Shown here piece after piece: positions 8,593 to 17,764 of a stretch of DNA of 60,000 nt (its first letter is position 1; every line of letters begins with the position of its first letter). The stretch is taken from assembly GCA_949358305.1 (NCBI GenBank), contig OX442317.1:14018491-14078490 (forward strand). The letters run 5' to 3'. The stretch is from Strigamia acuminata (taxonomy: Eukaryota; Arthropoda; Chilopoda; Geophilomorpha; Linotaeniidae). A program made the translations under genes and the position numbers. The notes beneath the pieces were generated by a model. It saw only the letters and a list, made by a program, of their open reading frames with translations. It searched no databases and had not been told where the DNA came from.

Positions 8593-11500
8593 TAGTGCCA
8601 CAAAGACAGTTAAAAAGTAGGCGTAGGAGAAGAAGAATGAGAAGGAAGTTGGAAATAGTTGACATTAACACCACTGAAGAAATGCTGACAATACCTGTCG
8701 TAGTGAACAATTTAGAAGTCAAAGGTGTATTGGATTCAGGTGGATATAGAAATATTATAAGTGAGGAACTGGCTGATAGATTGCAACTGTCACGTCGGCT
8801 TTGCCCTTATATCAAATTGAGGGTAATTGATAACTCCTTAATATCTCCTGAAGGAATTGGGAAAATTACAGTCACTATTGGAAGATTGGACTACAGCATG
8901 GAGGTATTAGTAGTGCGGGGATTTGGTCATGAGCTCTTACTAGGTGACCCTTTCCTCAAACAAGCAGGGTGTGTGTTGGACTATGACCGACGGAAGGTCT
9001 TTGTGGGGCGAAAAAGTGATGGATTGAAACCGGAAGTTTTCCCAATGTCAAGAAATTATCTGGAACAAACATTTATTGGCAGACTTGAGAAGTCAATAAA
9101 AATTCCAGCAATGCACGAATGCATGCTTTTCATTGGAGTAAACAATAAGAAGACTAATGAAGATTTATTTGCAGAGCCATTATCCAATTTGACTGATAGA
9201 TTGGGAGTAATTGGCTGTAAAACTCTAACTACATTTAAGGATGGATCAGGCATAATGCGAGTTGCGAATCCGACAAAGAAGGCGGTTTATCTGCAGAAAG
9301 GAACAGCGATTGCCAAGGCATACCATGTCATTGACATTGGCAGTTTTGAGGAGCAGCCACCTAATGGCTTGAACTTTGATTCTGCTGTGTCAAGTGATCT
9401 ACTGGATACAAACCAAAAGGAGCAGCTGAAGAACCTACTGCGCAGAAATGAAGATAGATTTGCCACTTCAGATCAGGATTTAGGCAGAGTAAAGGTCTAC
9501 AAGCATAAAATAGACACAGGTGATGCACAGCCAATTCACCTGCAGCCATATCGCCGATCCATGAAAGAGAAAGAAGTCGAAGCAGAGGAAACCCAGAAAC
9601 TGCTTGAAATGGATGTAATCAGAGAGTCCGAGAGTCCATGGAGTGCGCCAGTGCTTTTAATTAAGAGACGTGATGGCAAATGGCGGTTTTGTGTTGATTG
9701 GAGGCGGCTGAATGCAGTGACTAAGAAGATGGTTTACCCACTCCCCCGAATCGACGACACCTTAGACCAACTGTCAGGTGCGAAGTATTTTTCCATGATG
9801 GATTTAATCCAGGGATATTTCCAAGTCGAGATTGATGAGGAGGATAAGGAAAAGACTGCGTTCACAACGTCTTCCGGTCATTACGAATTTAATGTACTGG
9901 GCCAGGGCTTGTGTAATAGTCCTGCGGCATTCCAAAAGCTCATGAACAAAGTGCTTGGTAACCTCCTAGGAAAAGTGTGTATAGCCTACTTGGACGATCT
10001 GATCATCTTTTCAAAGACATTCGACCAGCATTTGGTTGATTTAGACAACGTTTTTTCGAAATTGCGCACGGCGAATTTAAAGGTCAAATTAAGTAAATGC
10101 ACTTTTGGAACGGATACCATTAAGTATTTGGGACACGTCATCAATGCAAAAGGAGTTTCACCGGATCCACGTAATTTGGAGTCCGTGGCGAAGTTCCCAA
10201 AACCAACAACAGTAAAGCAGTTGCAAGGATTTCTTGGATTATGTTCTTATTATCGCAAATTTATTCGTGGTTTTTCAGACGTGTCCAAGTGCCTTGTAAA
10301 TCTGACAAAGAAAGAAGAAAAGTATGATTGGGGACCGCCACACGATGAAGCGTTCCAGAAGCTGAAGACGGCCCTAACGACAGTTCCAGTGCTGGCTCAT
10401 CCAAATTTCAGCGAGCCCTTTATGATCTCTACTGACGCCAGTGCATATGGATTAGGAGTTGTGCTGAAACAAAAGATAAATAAACAAGAACATGTCGTAG
10501 CCTACGCTAGCCGACTGCTTAGCAAAGCAGAGCAGAATTATGATACGACAGAGCGTGAGTGCCTGGCGATCATCTTTGGCATACAAAAGTTCCGACCTTA
10601 CTTGTATGGCCAAAAATTCTACGTTATTACGGACCATTCAGCGTTGCAGTGGCTCAAAACTGTGAGAAATCCCAACGGACGACTCACCAGATGGTCACTC
10701 CAATTGGTGGACTATGACTACGAGGTCATTCACAAGAGTGGTAAAAAACATCAAGATGCAGATGCGTTAAGTCGTATTCCTGAGGCAGTGGGCGAAGAAG
10801 AAATAATTGATTTACCTTTGTTGCTACTGGAAAATCTGGACCTACCTGCCGAGCAGCGAAAGGATCAGAAGCTGAAGGAATACGTTGATGCACTTCGAGA
10901 TATTGAGCGCCTTTCGAAAAAGAAGAGACGATCTTTACAACAGTTCGTGCTCCAGGATGAAGTTTTGTTCAGAAGGAAGAATTTCCTGGGCAACGAAAGG
11001 TTACTGCTGGTTGTGCCAAAACACTTACAGCAAGATGTTCTGCACGAGATGCATGATGGCCTTCCAGGAGCTCATCTGGGCCTGTCGAAAACTTGGAAAA
11101 GAATAAGCACCAGATTCCATTGGCCCAGAATTTATGCAGAGGTCAGAGACTACGTCTTGTCCTGCAAGAAGTGCGCTGCAGCAAAAACAGATACCACACC
11201 ACCAAAAGGATTATTGCAGCCCTGGACAACCGTGACCAGACCATTCCAAAGAGTAGGAATGGACACTTTAGGAAAATTCCCGACTTCAAAGAAAGGGAAT
11301 AATTATGTGTTTGTTATGACGGACTATTTATCTAGAGCGGTCTGTGCGAGAGCGTCACCAACTTGCACGGCCATTGCAGCAGCGGATGCTTTAGTTTATG
11401 AGATAATGGTGAAAGAAGGATCTCCAAGGGAAATTCTGACTGACCGTGGTACAGAATACAGAAATGAATTGATGGAGGAGGTCTCGAGACTCTATAAATC

Positions 11501-12392
11501 AAAACATAAAACAACTAGCGGATATCATGCCAGGACAAACGGTTTAACGGAGCGTTTTAACGCAACACTTGCGAAAATGCTTCTGAACTACGTAAATGAA
11601 GATCATACGGACTGGGATGATTTCCTGCCACACCTGTTATTCTCGTACAACACGTCGGTTCACGAGACAACTGGATATACCCCATACTTTTTATTAAGGG
11701 GGTATGAAGCAGATGTTAACGTCGATGTGAATCTGAATCTCCCGAAGAAGGAATTCACTTTGAGAACTGCAAAATTCATCGAGGCAGCAAGGAGAATCTC
11801 AAACCAGAGACTGGAGCAGATGTCAGCTAAAAGCAAAGAAAGATTTGATAAGAACAGAAAGGTTGTGGAGTTCGAGCCTGGAGAATACGTTTATTTGAAA
11901 AAACCGAACAGAAAGGTTGGACTCAGTGAGAAATTACTGCCACAATATTCTGGTCCCTACGAAATAGTGCGCCGAACTGCACCAAACGATTACCAAATAG
12001 TAGATTCAACTGGTAAAAAATCAGACATTGTTAACGTGGAAAGGTTAAAACCTTACAAGCCAAGGAAAGAAGTATCCATAATTATGGATAGGAATAGTGA
12101 AACTGAGGTGAAGGAAGAAAATTCTAACAAAACTAAGTTGATGGAAAGTAAAGGAATTGAAGAAGTTAGAATTAACACTAAAAAAGCACTAAAACAATCA
12201 AAAAAACCATGCCAAGAAAGATTCATAAGTGACGAGGATCAGATTTCTTTGAAATCGTTGTTCGAGCCGGAAGTGACGTCGGAGGAACGTTCGAAGAAAT
12301 TGCCAACAGAGGACGTCGCTGACGAAACACGTGATTTCCGTTCTGAGCGGTTAAGACCACGAGCACGGACAAATTATCGCCGGTTTTATTGA
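8589..12392 (+). CDS. pol: Gypsy Pol polyprotein (protease, reverse transcriptase, RNase H, integrase)
   Basis: About 1,267 aa, expressed as a Gag-Pol fusion by -1 frameshift; there is no early ATG. Numbering here is from the codon at 8595. The N-terminus is Arg-rich. An aspartic protease follows with D47-S-G. RT has YPLPRIDDTL, FSMMDLIQGYFQ and the catalytic YLDD at 465-468. RNase H has TDAS with D614, the ERECLAI segment and DADALSR. Integrase has an HHCC-type zinc segment (HDGLPGAHLG...CKKC) and D890, D950, E986, giving a D,D35E spacing. A GPY/F-like module (SGPYEIV) follows; no clear chromodomain is seen. All key residues are present, so the enzyme set looks intact. Confidence 0.93.
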   Translation, partial: LVVPQRQLKSRRRRRRMRRKLEIVDINTTEEMLTIPVVVNNLEVKGVLDSGGYRNIISEELADRLQLSRRLCPYIKLRVIDNSLISPEGIGKITVTIGRLDYSMEVLVVRGFGHELLLGDPFLKQAGCVLDYDRRKVFVGRKSDGLKPEVFPMSRNYLEQTFIGRLEKSIKIPAMHECMLFIGVNNKKTNEDLFAEPLSNLTDRLGVIGCKTLTTFKDGSGIMRVANPTKKAVYLQKGTAIAKAYHVIDIGSFEEQPPNGLNFDSAVSSDLLDTNQKEQLKNLLRRNEDRFATSDQDLGRVKVYKHKIDTGDAQPIHLQPYRRSMKEKEVEAEETQKLLEMDVIRESESPWSAPVLLIKRRDGKWRFCVDWRRLNAVTKKMVYPLPRIDDTLDQLSGAKYFSMMDLIQGYFQVEIDEEDKEKTAFTTSSGHYEFNVLGQGLCNSPAAFQKLMNKVLGNLLGKVCIAYLDDLIIFSKTFDQHLVDLDNVFSKLRTANLKVKLSKCTFGTDTIKYLGHVINAKGVSPDPRNLESVAKFPKPTTVKQLQGFLGLCSYYRKFIRGFSDVSKCLVNLTKKEEKYDWGPPHDEAFQKLKTALTTVPVLAHPNFSEPFMISTDASAYGLGVVLKQKINKQEHVVAYASRLLSKAEQNYDTTERECLAIIFGIQKFRPYLYGQKFYVITDHSALQWLKTVRNPNGRLTRWSLQLVDYDYEVIHKSGKKHQDADALSRIPEAVGEEEIIDLPLLLLENLDLPAEQRKDQKLKEYVDALRDIERLSKKKRRSLQQFVLQDEVLFRRKNFLGNERLLLVVPKHLQQDVLHEMHDGLPGAHLGLSKTWKRISTRFHWPRIYAEVRDYVLSCKKCAAAKTDTTPPKGLLQPWTTVTRPFQRVGMDTLGKFPTSKKGNNYVFVMTDYLSRAVCARASPTCTAIAAADALVYEIMVKEGSPREILTDRGTEYRNELMEEVSRLYKSKHKTTSGYHARTNGLTERFNATLAKMLLNYVNEDHTDWDDFLPHLLFSYNTSVHETTGYTPYFLLRGYEADVNVDVNLNLPKKEFTLRTAKFIEAARRISNQRLEQMSAKSKERFDKNRKVVEFEPGEYVYLKKPNRKVGLSEKLLPQYSGPYEIVRRTAPNDYQIVDSTGKKSDIVNVERLKPYKPRKEVSIIMDRNSETEVKEENSNKTKLMESKGIEEVRINTKKALKQSKKPCQERFISDEDQISLKSLFEPEVTSEERSKKLPTEDVADETRDFRSERLRPRARTNYRRFY

Positions 12393-12492
12393 ACACCTTG
12401 CGCAGAAAGTTCGACTTTATTGAGCGATTAAGCGAGAGGCCAGTAAGTAAAACTGTTTAACATTGTGTTTCGACTTAGAAGTTGGATAATTT

Positions 12493-12690
12493 ATGATGGA
12501 CGAACAAATATCTTTGTCCGATTTGGATACTAAGTTAACAGAGGAGGACGAAACGACGATAGATAAGCGAGTCGGAATGACATCACGACAAACTTATGAT
12601 TTAAGAAGTCGATTTGCGTTGGAAATCATCAAAGATCATCTGATAACCTTCGAAGAGGATGCGACAATTGAAGAAATCGAAGAAGACTAA
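12493..12690 (+). CDS. Small acidic third ORF of the Gypsy element
   Basis: 65 codons starting ATGATG, 100 bases after the pol stop and before the polypurine tract, where some Gypsy elements carry env or accessory genes. The product is rich in Asp/Glu with a central basic patch (TSRQTYDLRSRF). It has no signal peptide or membrane segment, so it is not an env gene. I do not recognise it. It could be a detached pol C-terminal tail, since pol also ends in an RLRPR-type basic motif, or chance. Confidence 0.35.
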   Translation: MMDEQISLSDLDTKLTEEDETTIDKRVGMTSRQTYDLRSRFALEIIKDHLITFEEDATIEEIEED

Positions 12691-12990
12691 AATTGAAATT
12701 ACAATTGTTATCGGTATAATTTTGTGTAAAATTTTGTTTTAGATTTTCTCTTGTGTATAAATAAACACGAAGAGTTTAATTTTATGTAATTGGCTTTTCC
12801 AAGAAAAGTATTGTTAAACTAAGAATTGAGGGATATAAAGGTAATAGAACAATTCTCGTAAATTCTGTTAATAATTTTGTGAAAAGCAAGAATGATGTTG
12901 AAAGTTAGAAGTGAAAATGATAATCTCGAAGTAGAAATTTGGGGGTATTTTCATTTGAAATAATTTGAATTTTGGAGACCAAAATTTTTC

Positions 12991-13002
12991 AAAGGGGGGG
13001 GC
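12991..13002 (+). other. Gypsy polypurine tract
   Basis: AAAGGGGGGGGC lies immediately before the 3' LTR start at 13003, the expected place and composition for the plus-strand DNA primer. Confidence 0.9.
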
Positions 13003-13546
13003 TGTTACGAGCGCAGACCTCGCTGTACGACAGCGGGCCTAAACGCTCTGTTTAGAGAATTAATTCTGAAAGCTCTCACTAGGCACACTGGAGTTTCCAA
13101 ATCCGCTCACCAGTTGTCACTGTGTTAATTATGCACAGGGCAACTGGACTAATCAATCAAGTAGAGCGGGGGTGGACCCAGAGTTTACCTGGTGAGCTAA
13201 GTGGGTTTGAGAGAGCAGAAATGTTCTGAGCCTCAAACAGTTAACATGGTAAGTAAAGGCTTCTGTGGACCAGCGCACACAGCGCTTGGTCCCACCCCGC
13301 CTTTCCAAATTCATAGAGATATAATTTGATTATCATTCTTGCTTTCTTGCTTTATGTTTATGTAAAATAAAGGATTATGTTTATCATTTGATTTTGTTAA
13401 GTTTGTAATAAGTCCCATAGAATAAAAGAGATTTATTTAAATGATAAATCAGTTCTCTCAATCATTTCACCTAAAGGATTTCAAGGTCTTTGCTAAATTA
13501 ATTAGCATTTGTTATGTGTGTGGATCACCCCAACCCACACGTAACA
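13003..13546 (+). repeat. Gypsy 3' LTR
   Basis: 544 bp with the same ends as the 5' LTR. Poly(A) signals fall at 13366-13371 and 13421-13426. It is followed by the ATAT target duplication at 13547-13550. Confidence 0.95.
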
Positions 13547-14012
13547 ATATACGGAAACCTTGTTGGCACTATTGTTATTATTCAAATCTGTATTGTTTGG
13601 TCACTGACATTTATTGTAATCAGGTGACCAGTTGTTAAGAGTAGGTTGCTAAAGAAGCAACTCAGTTGTTATCAGTTGTTAAGTATTAAATCCAGTTGAT
13701 ATTTTTCCTCCTTCTTTGGATAATTTATTCCTGGGTTTCTTTTACTTCAATAAACATGATGACTTGTGAGTAGAGAGCTTTGCCTGCTCTCCTCCTCCCT
13801 GGGAGCCCGGAATTTCTACCCAGCAGCTAAAGAGGTTTTGCCAATCACTTTATCTAGATGCAGTCAGGCCTAGTTTCATGCAGTCAGGCCTAATCCTTCT
13901 TCAAGTTAGGCTTGGGCTCAGAGAGAGGATTTCAGCTTGTTTCATCAACCACTATACAGTCTCGGGCGGTTTCCAGAGTTTGGTGACCAATTCGCCAGTC
14001 CTCCCCTGTGAG
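13547..14012 (+). other. Non-coding continuation of the left region up to the H fragment
   Basis: This is the right-hand flank of the Gypsy insertion, so it was once joined to 6204. It holds short direct repeats: CAGTTGTTA three times in 13628-13682, and ATGCAGTCAGGCCTA twice near 13858 and 13878. There is an AATAAA near 13750. ACCACTATAC near 13945 resembles the ACTATACGATC motif found near BEL LTR ends, and TTTGGTGACCA near 13978 is weakly like a BEL primer-binding site. The 5' LTR end of H may therefore lie here, but this is tentative. No gene. Confidence 0.4.
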
Positions 14013-14020
14013 ATCCAAGG

Positions 14021-15566
14021 TTGTTTGCTACATCGTCATCAAAGAAGGGCTATAGGTCCCTCAACGAGTGTCTGTATCCCGGGCCGTCGTTAAATCCAGA
14101 CCTGATTGTCGTGCTCATCCGATTCCGCTTGCATTTCATAGTAGTGATAGCCGACATAAAACAAGCCTTCTTGCAAATAGCCATTGCCTTAGGTCATAGA
14201 GATGTACTTCGATTTCTTTGGGTTAAGCCGGAATTTTTCCAACAACCATTCAGTTGGGCCAACCTATGGAAGAATCTGATCGTATTAAGGATGAAAGTTG
14301 TACCTTTTGGCGTCATTTCATCGCCTTTTCTACTTTGCGCTTCCATTAGACAACAGGCCAAGCGATTCCAAAACGAATATCCCAAGGAAGCTGAAGCATT
14401 GGACAAAGCCACTTATATGGACGACCTTACAAGTGGGGCAGGTACTCCTGACGACACAGTTGATCATTGCGAGAAGCTCAAGACCATCTTGGATGATGCA
14501 CAGATGCCCTTAGTCAAGTGGGCTACTGGAAACGACAATGTTCACACACAGTTGAAAGAGAAAGGATTCCACATGCGCTATGAAAGAATAGAAGACGCAG
14601 AGTATATTAAAATGCTCGGAGTCAAGTGGGGCGTTATTGAAGATAACATCATGTTTGCGATTGTAGATCGTCAGACTAAGGTTCAAACGATGCGGGAAAT
14701 TCTATCTGCGGTTGCATCGGTATTCGATCCGTTGGGACTTTTAGCACCCATCATACTGCCAATGAAGTTGCTGCTTCAGAAATTATGGAAAGAATCTGCC
14801 AAATGGGATGTACCACTTTCCGAAGAGGATGGAAACGTTGCCGCCCAATGGATCCAAGACATCCAAAGCCTGAACACATTGAAAGTCGAGAGATGGATGC
14901 AAACTCATTCCGGACAGGAAGTTACCGTACACATCTACTGCGATGCTAGTCCGTTAGCATACGGTTGTGCGGTCTATTTTGTCGACGATGTCGGATTTCG
15001 AAGGCTTTTGATGAGTAAATGCCGAGTAGCACCTGTAAGGAAAATAACGTTGCCGAGATTAGAACTAACTGCTGCCGTTTTAGGAGCTCGTATTGGGAAA
15101 TACATCAGAGATAATATGAGCACAGAATTTCCAATTAAGGAGATTTCTTACTTTTCTGACTCCATGATTACTTTAGCGTGGATACATTCTCCTAAGAACC
15201 AATGGAAGCCCTATGTGTCAAATCGGATCTATGAAATAAATAGTCTGTCAAAACCAGAAGAGTGGCATTACGTATCGACACAAAACAATCCAGCTGACGC
15301 GCTAACTCGACCAATGACTTCTGAGGATTTGATAAGTCACCCTCTTTGGTGGAGTGGAAAGATATCAGAGATTGAAGGGATCACAAGTGATGTTGTTTTT
15401 CCTGCAGAAGAATACAAGGCCGATAACGTCAATCTAGCCACCATAGACACAGGACAGCTGCATATTTCCAATTTCATTCGGAAATTTAGCTCTTTCCAAA
15501 AACTCAAGCGAGTCGTCTCTTACATAATGAAGTGGAAAACACGAAACTTTCGCGCGGGAGAGATCT
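14021..15566 (+). pseudogene. pol: BEL element H pol, first fragment (RT and RNase H)
   Basis: The fragment begins inside RT, at the equivalent of the 'VVFNASS' segment of A; upstream is unrelated DNA and a few bases seem lost at the junction. It includes RSLNECLYPGPSLNPDL, the catalytic YMDDLTSG, the SVFDPLG region shared with Pao-type pol, and RNase H residues (YCDAS, PRLELTAA, FSDSMITL, NPAD). No stop interrupts it. The frame runs on into the LTR of A, so the last 30 codons read from that frame are not H protein. Without start, gag or protease it is non-functional. Confidence 0.9.
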
Positions 15567-16855
15567 TGTTGCAAACAACGTGGAATAATTTAGAAACTAC
15601 TTTTATTGCCAATTTGTGTCTGAATAAATGTTTCCAAAGTGTGTTTTATTTTGCATAACATTTCAGTTTTTATTTACAGGATTTTTGCATTATTAAAATG
15701 TTTTTAATGCTTTCAGATACTGATGTTTGATGAAATGTGATATTCTATTGTTTATTGCATTTATTTCTAGTGTTTATTGCGTGATTTTGTGTTACTTTAT
15801 TCATTTTTTCTCAATTTGTGTGATTTCGGGTGAAATTTGGTGCATTTGTTGTTAAACAGTTCACTAGTGTTATTGACGTGACGTCATATTTCAAGTTCTA
15901 GTTCGTTTTTTTGTTCAAACTTCTAACCTTCCGTTTGGACGGAATTTTGATGGTTAGAATTGTTTTTGACATTGTTTTAGACTAATTTGGGGGTGATCTG
16001 TTGATTCGTGCACTCTAATTTCGTCCCGGAACAGCCGTTTTTCTGCTACGAGCGATCGTGACGGACCCCGCATGTGCGCTGCCGTCCAAGATCGTTTCGT
16101 TCGGTTTGCGGTTGATTTCAAGTGTTCTTTCATTAAAACGTGTCTTGTTTGCTGGAAATTACATTTCCTGAACTTATTTACTTATCTCAAAGTGTTTACA
16201 TAAGTTATTTCTTGTGTTGAAATTCAAACTTGATGATTATGTCATTTTGCTTGTCCTTGATTGGTTAGGCCCAATTGTCTGCTTAGCGATCACTGTTTTC
16301 GCTGTTTTCTCATTGTTTTGATTAACGAATTTTGTTGTTACGATAGACTTTATTATTCCTGAGTTTTTTGTGCTCATTTTGAGCTATTACACATTATTTT
16401 TAATACATTTCTCGTAATTTGTTGTCTTTGCTTGAAATTGCATTTCCTCCGTTTCCATGGCAACGGAGTATTTCTTTATTGTAAATTGCCGACAATTGGT
16501 TTGGCGTGTGCCATCCTATTATAATGTGTAATTATTCAGTTGCCATTTTATATTTGATTAAAATAGTCGTGTTAATGTTAACTCTTGTATTTTCTGCTTT
16601 TGACCCATTTCCAATGTGTCCTGAGTAGGAAACCATTTTTCCCAGACTGGCCAATGGATCAGCAAGCACTTGGATACCATGCAAAAGTGTTTCCAACAGT
16701 TAAACCTTCATGTAACAGGAGATTTTGAGACGAATCAAGTGCATTTCCACACGGTACACGTACGAATTTCACTATACGATCGTTTGAGTTTGTTGGCGGG
16801 AGTTTCGAATCGCCACATCTCAGTTCTTCTCTGTTCCTGTTGACTGACCGCAACA
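15567..16855 (+). repeat. BEL A 5' LTR
   Basis: 1,289 bp, TGTTGC...GCAACA. It contains TCACTATACGATCG at 16769-16782, about 85 bases before the LTR end, a motif shared with other LTR-like sequences in this window. It also has a CRE-like TGACGTCA near 15880. It appears identical to 23076-24364. Confidence 0.93.
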
Positions 16856-16870
16856 TCGAATAAGAATTTT

Positions 16871-16890
16871 TGGTGCACGTGACCAGGATT
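16871..16890 (+). other. BEL A primer-binding site (tRNA-His type, one extra base)
   Basis: TGGTGCACGTGACCAGGATT lies 15 bases past the LTR. C and D have TGGTGCCGTGACCAGGATT at the same place, which fits the 3' end of an insect-type tRNA-His (…CCTGGTCACGGCACCA, from memory). A carries one extra base after TGGTGC, which would weaken pairing. Confidence 0.7.
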
Positions 16891-17764
16891 TCGTCTGCTT
16901 CTTGTGGGTTTTTTCCGGTTCATCATTTGATACGTTCAACCGTGCGTCTGGTGCGATTGACGGAAATTACGTCTGTGAGTCGTCGTCTGCTAGAATGGTC
17001 GTCGTTCAACGTGGCAACAGCCACAACGGGGATTTATTTGGCGTCGATCACGAACATTTCTGTGCAAGCAACGAGATTCTTCGGTCGACATCTTGGATTA
17101 CACAACGCGCTGTGCTGGAAAGCCGATTTGCCCCTGAAATAATTGCTTATTCTTGTGTTTTGCATTCAGTGCTTGTATTTCTAAGATTTTGGTTGCATGA
17201 GGGTGTTGTATTGGGTATTTCAAAGCTGTTTTTGCTGTTTCCTAAGCTAGTTTTGAGGGAAAATTCACTGAAAGTGTATTTTATTGTGAATTTTTCAAGT
17301 GCTTTCTTGAATTTTGTGCATGCATCTCCATATAACTGGCTTAACCAGGGGAGATTTAGATTTTTTGGAGTTAGAAACTGGTCAGTCTCTCATTGCAAGG
17401 GCTGTCAGTTATTATCGTGAATCTGATAGTGATTTTCTAGCGAGATTCGTTCCGTACGAACCGCAGAAATAATTCAAACTTGTGTAGGACTTTTTGAGTC
17501 ACGCTTTTAATACGTGATCAAGGTCGCTCGTTTGTTTTAGCATCCTTGATTGCTAAAACACTCGATATTCTTGTGTATTTTCAAGGTTTTTTGTCGTTTG
17601 GGCAAGAAAACTTTGAAAAATTCTGTTCTTTTAAAGTGAATGATTGTGAATTTTATTCTTTTCAAGTATAAAGTTTAAGTTATATTCTTTTTAAGTTGAA
17701 AGCGAAGTGTTTTGTTCTTCAAAATATTATCTTCTGTTTCATAATTTACAGCCGTGAATTTGAG
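16891..17764 (+). other. BEL A leader with conserved hairpin and splice-acceptor-like site
   Basis: Untranslated leader between the primer site and the ORF. It contains the 28-nt hairpin at 17326-17353 (CTCC/GGAG outer stem, CTGG/CCAG inner stem, loop CTTAA). A pyrimidine-rich stretch ends TTTACAG at 17751, 14 bases before the ATG. Element D keeps the same acceptor-like site (TTTGCAG) and the following CCGTGAATTTG. A possible donor GTGAGT at 16975 is not conserved in D. The long open frame here lacks an ATG at its head and is shifted in C, so I do not call it a gene. Confidence 0.55.
17326..17353 (+). promoter_or_regulatory. Conserved BEL leader RNA hairpin
   Basis: CTCC-ATATAA-CTGG-CTTAA-CCAG-G-GGAG. 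The same hairpin is found in C (50293-50320, minus) and D (42942-42969, minus), with a covarying form at 18-45. Its fixed place about 450 bases after the primer site suggests packaging, dimerisation or translation control. Confidence 0.6.

Larger units (their letters stand above)
6205..13546 (+). mobile_element. Complete Ty3/Gypsy LTR retrotransposon
   Basis: This 7,342-bp element has 544-bp LTRs that start TGTTACG and end CGTAACA. It is flanked by the 4-bp target duplication ATAT (6201-6204 and 13547-13550). In order it holds LTR, primer-binding site, AT-rich leader, gag, pol (protease, RT, RNase H, integrase), a small third ORF, a polypurine tract and LTR. I noticed no difference between the two LTRs and no stop in gag or pol, so the copy appears young and possibly competent. 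It is inserted in the non-coding left region. The domain order PR-RT-RH-IN is that of Ty3/Gypsy. Confidence 0.95.

Noticed and set aside
12493-12690. An env gene in the Gypsy element
   Set aside because: There are only 65 codons, with no signal peptide, transmembrane segment or cleavage motif.
15567-15658. Tail of the H pol frame running into A
   Set aside because: Those codons lie in the LTR of A and are not part of H.
16902-17420. 172-codon open frame in the A leader, with counterparts in C (50174-50743) and D (42752-43231)
   Set aside because: The frame head lacks an ATG, a small length change in C alters its second half, and similarity is explained by DNA-level conservation of the leader.
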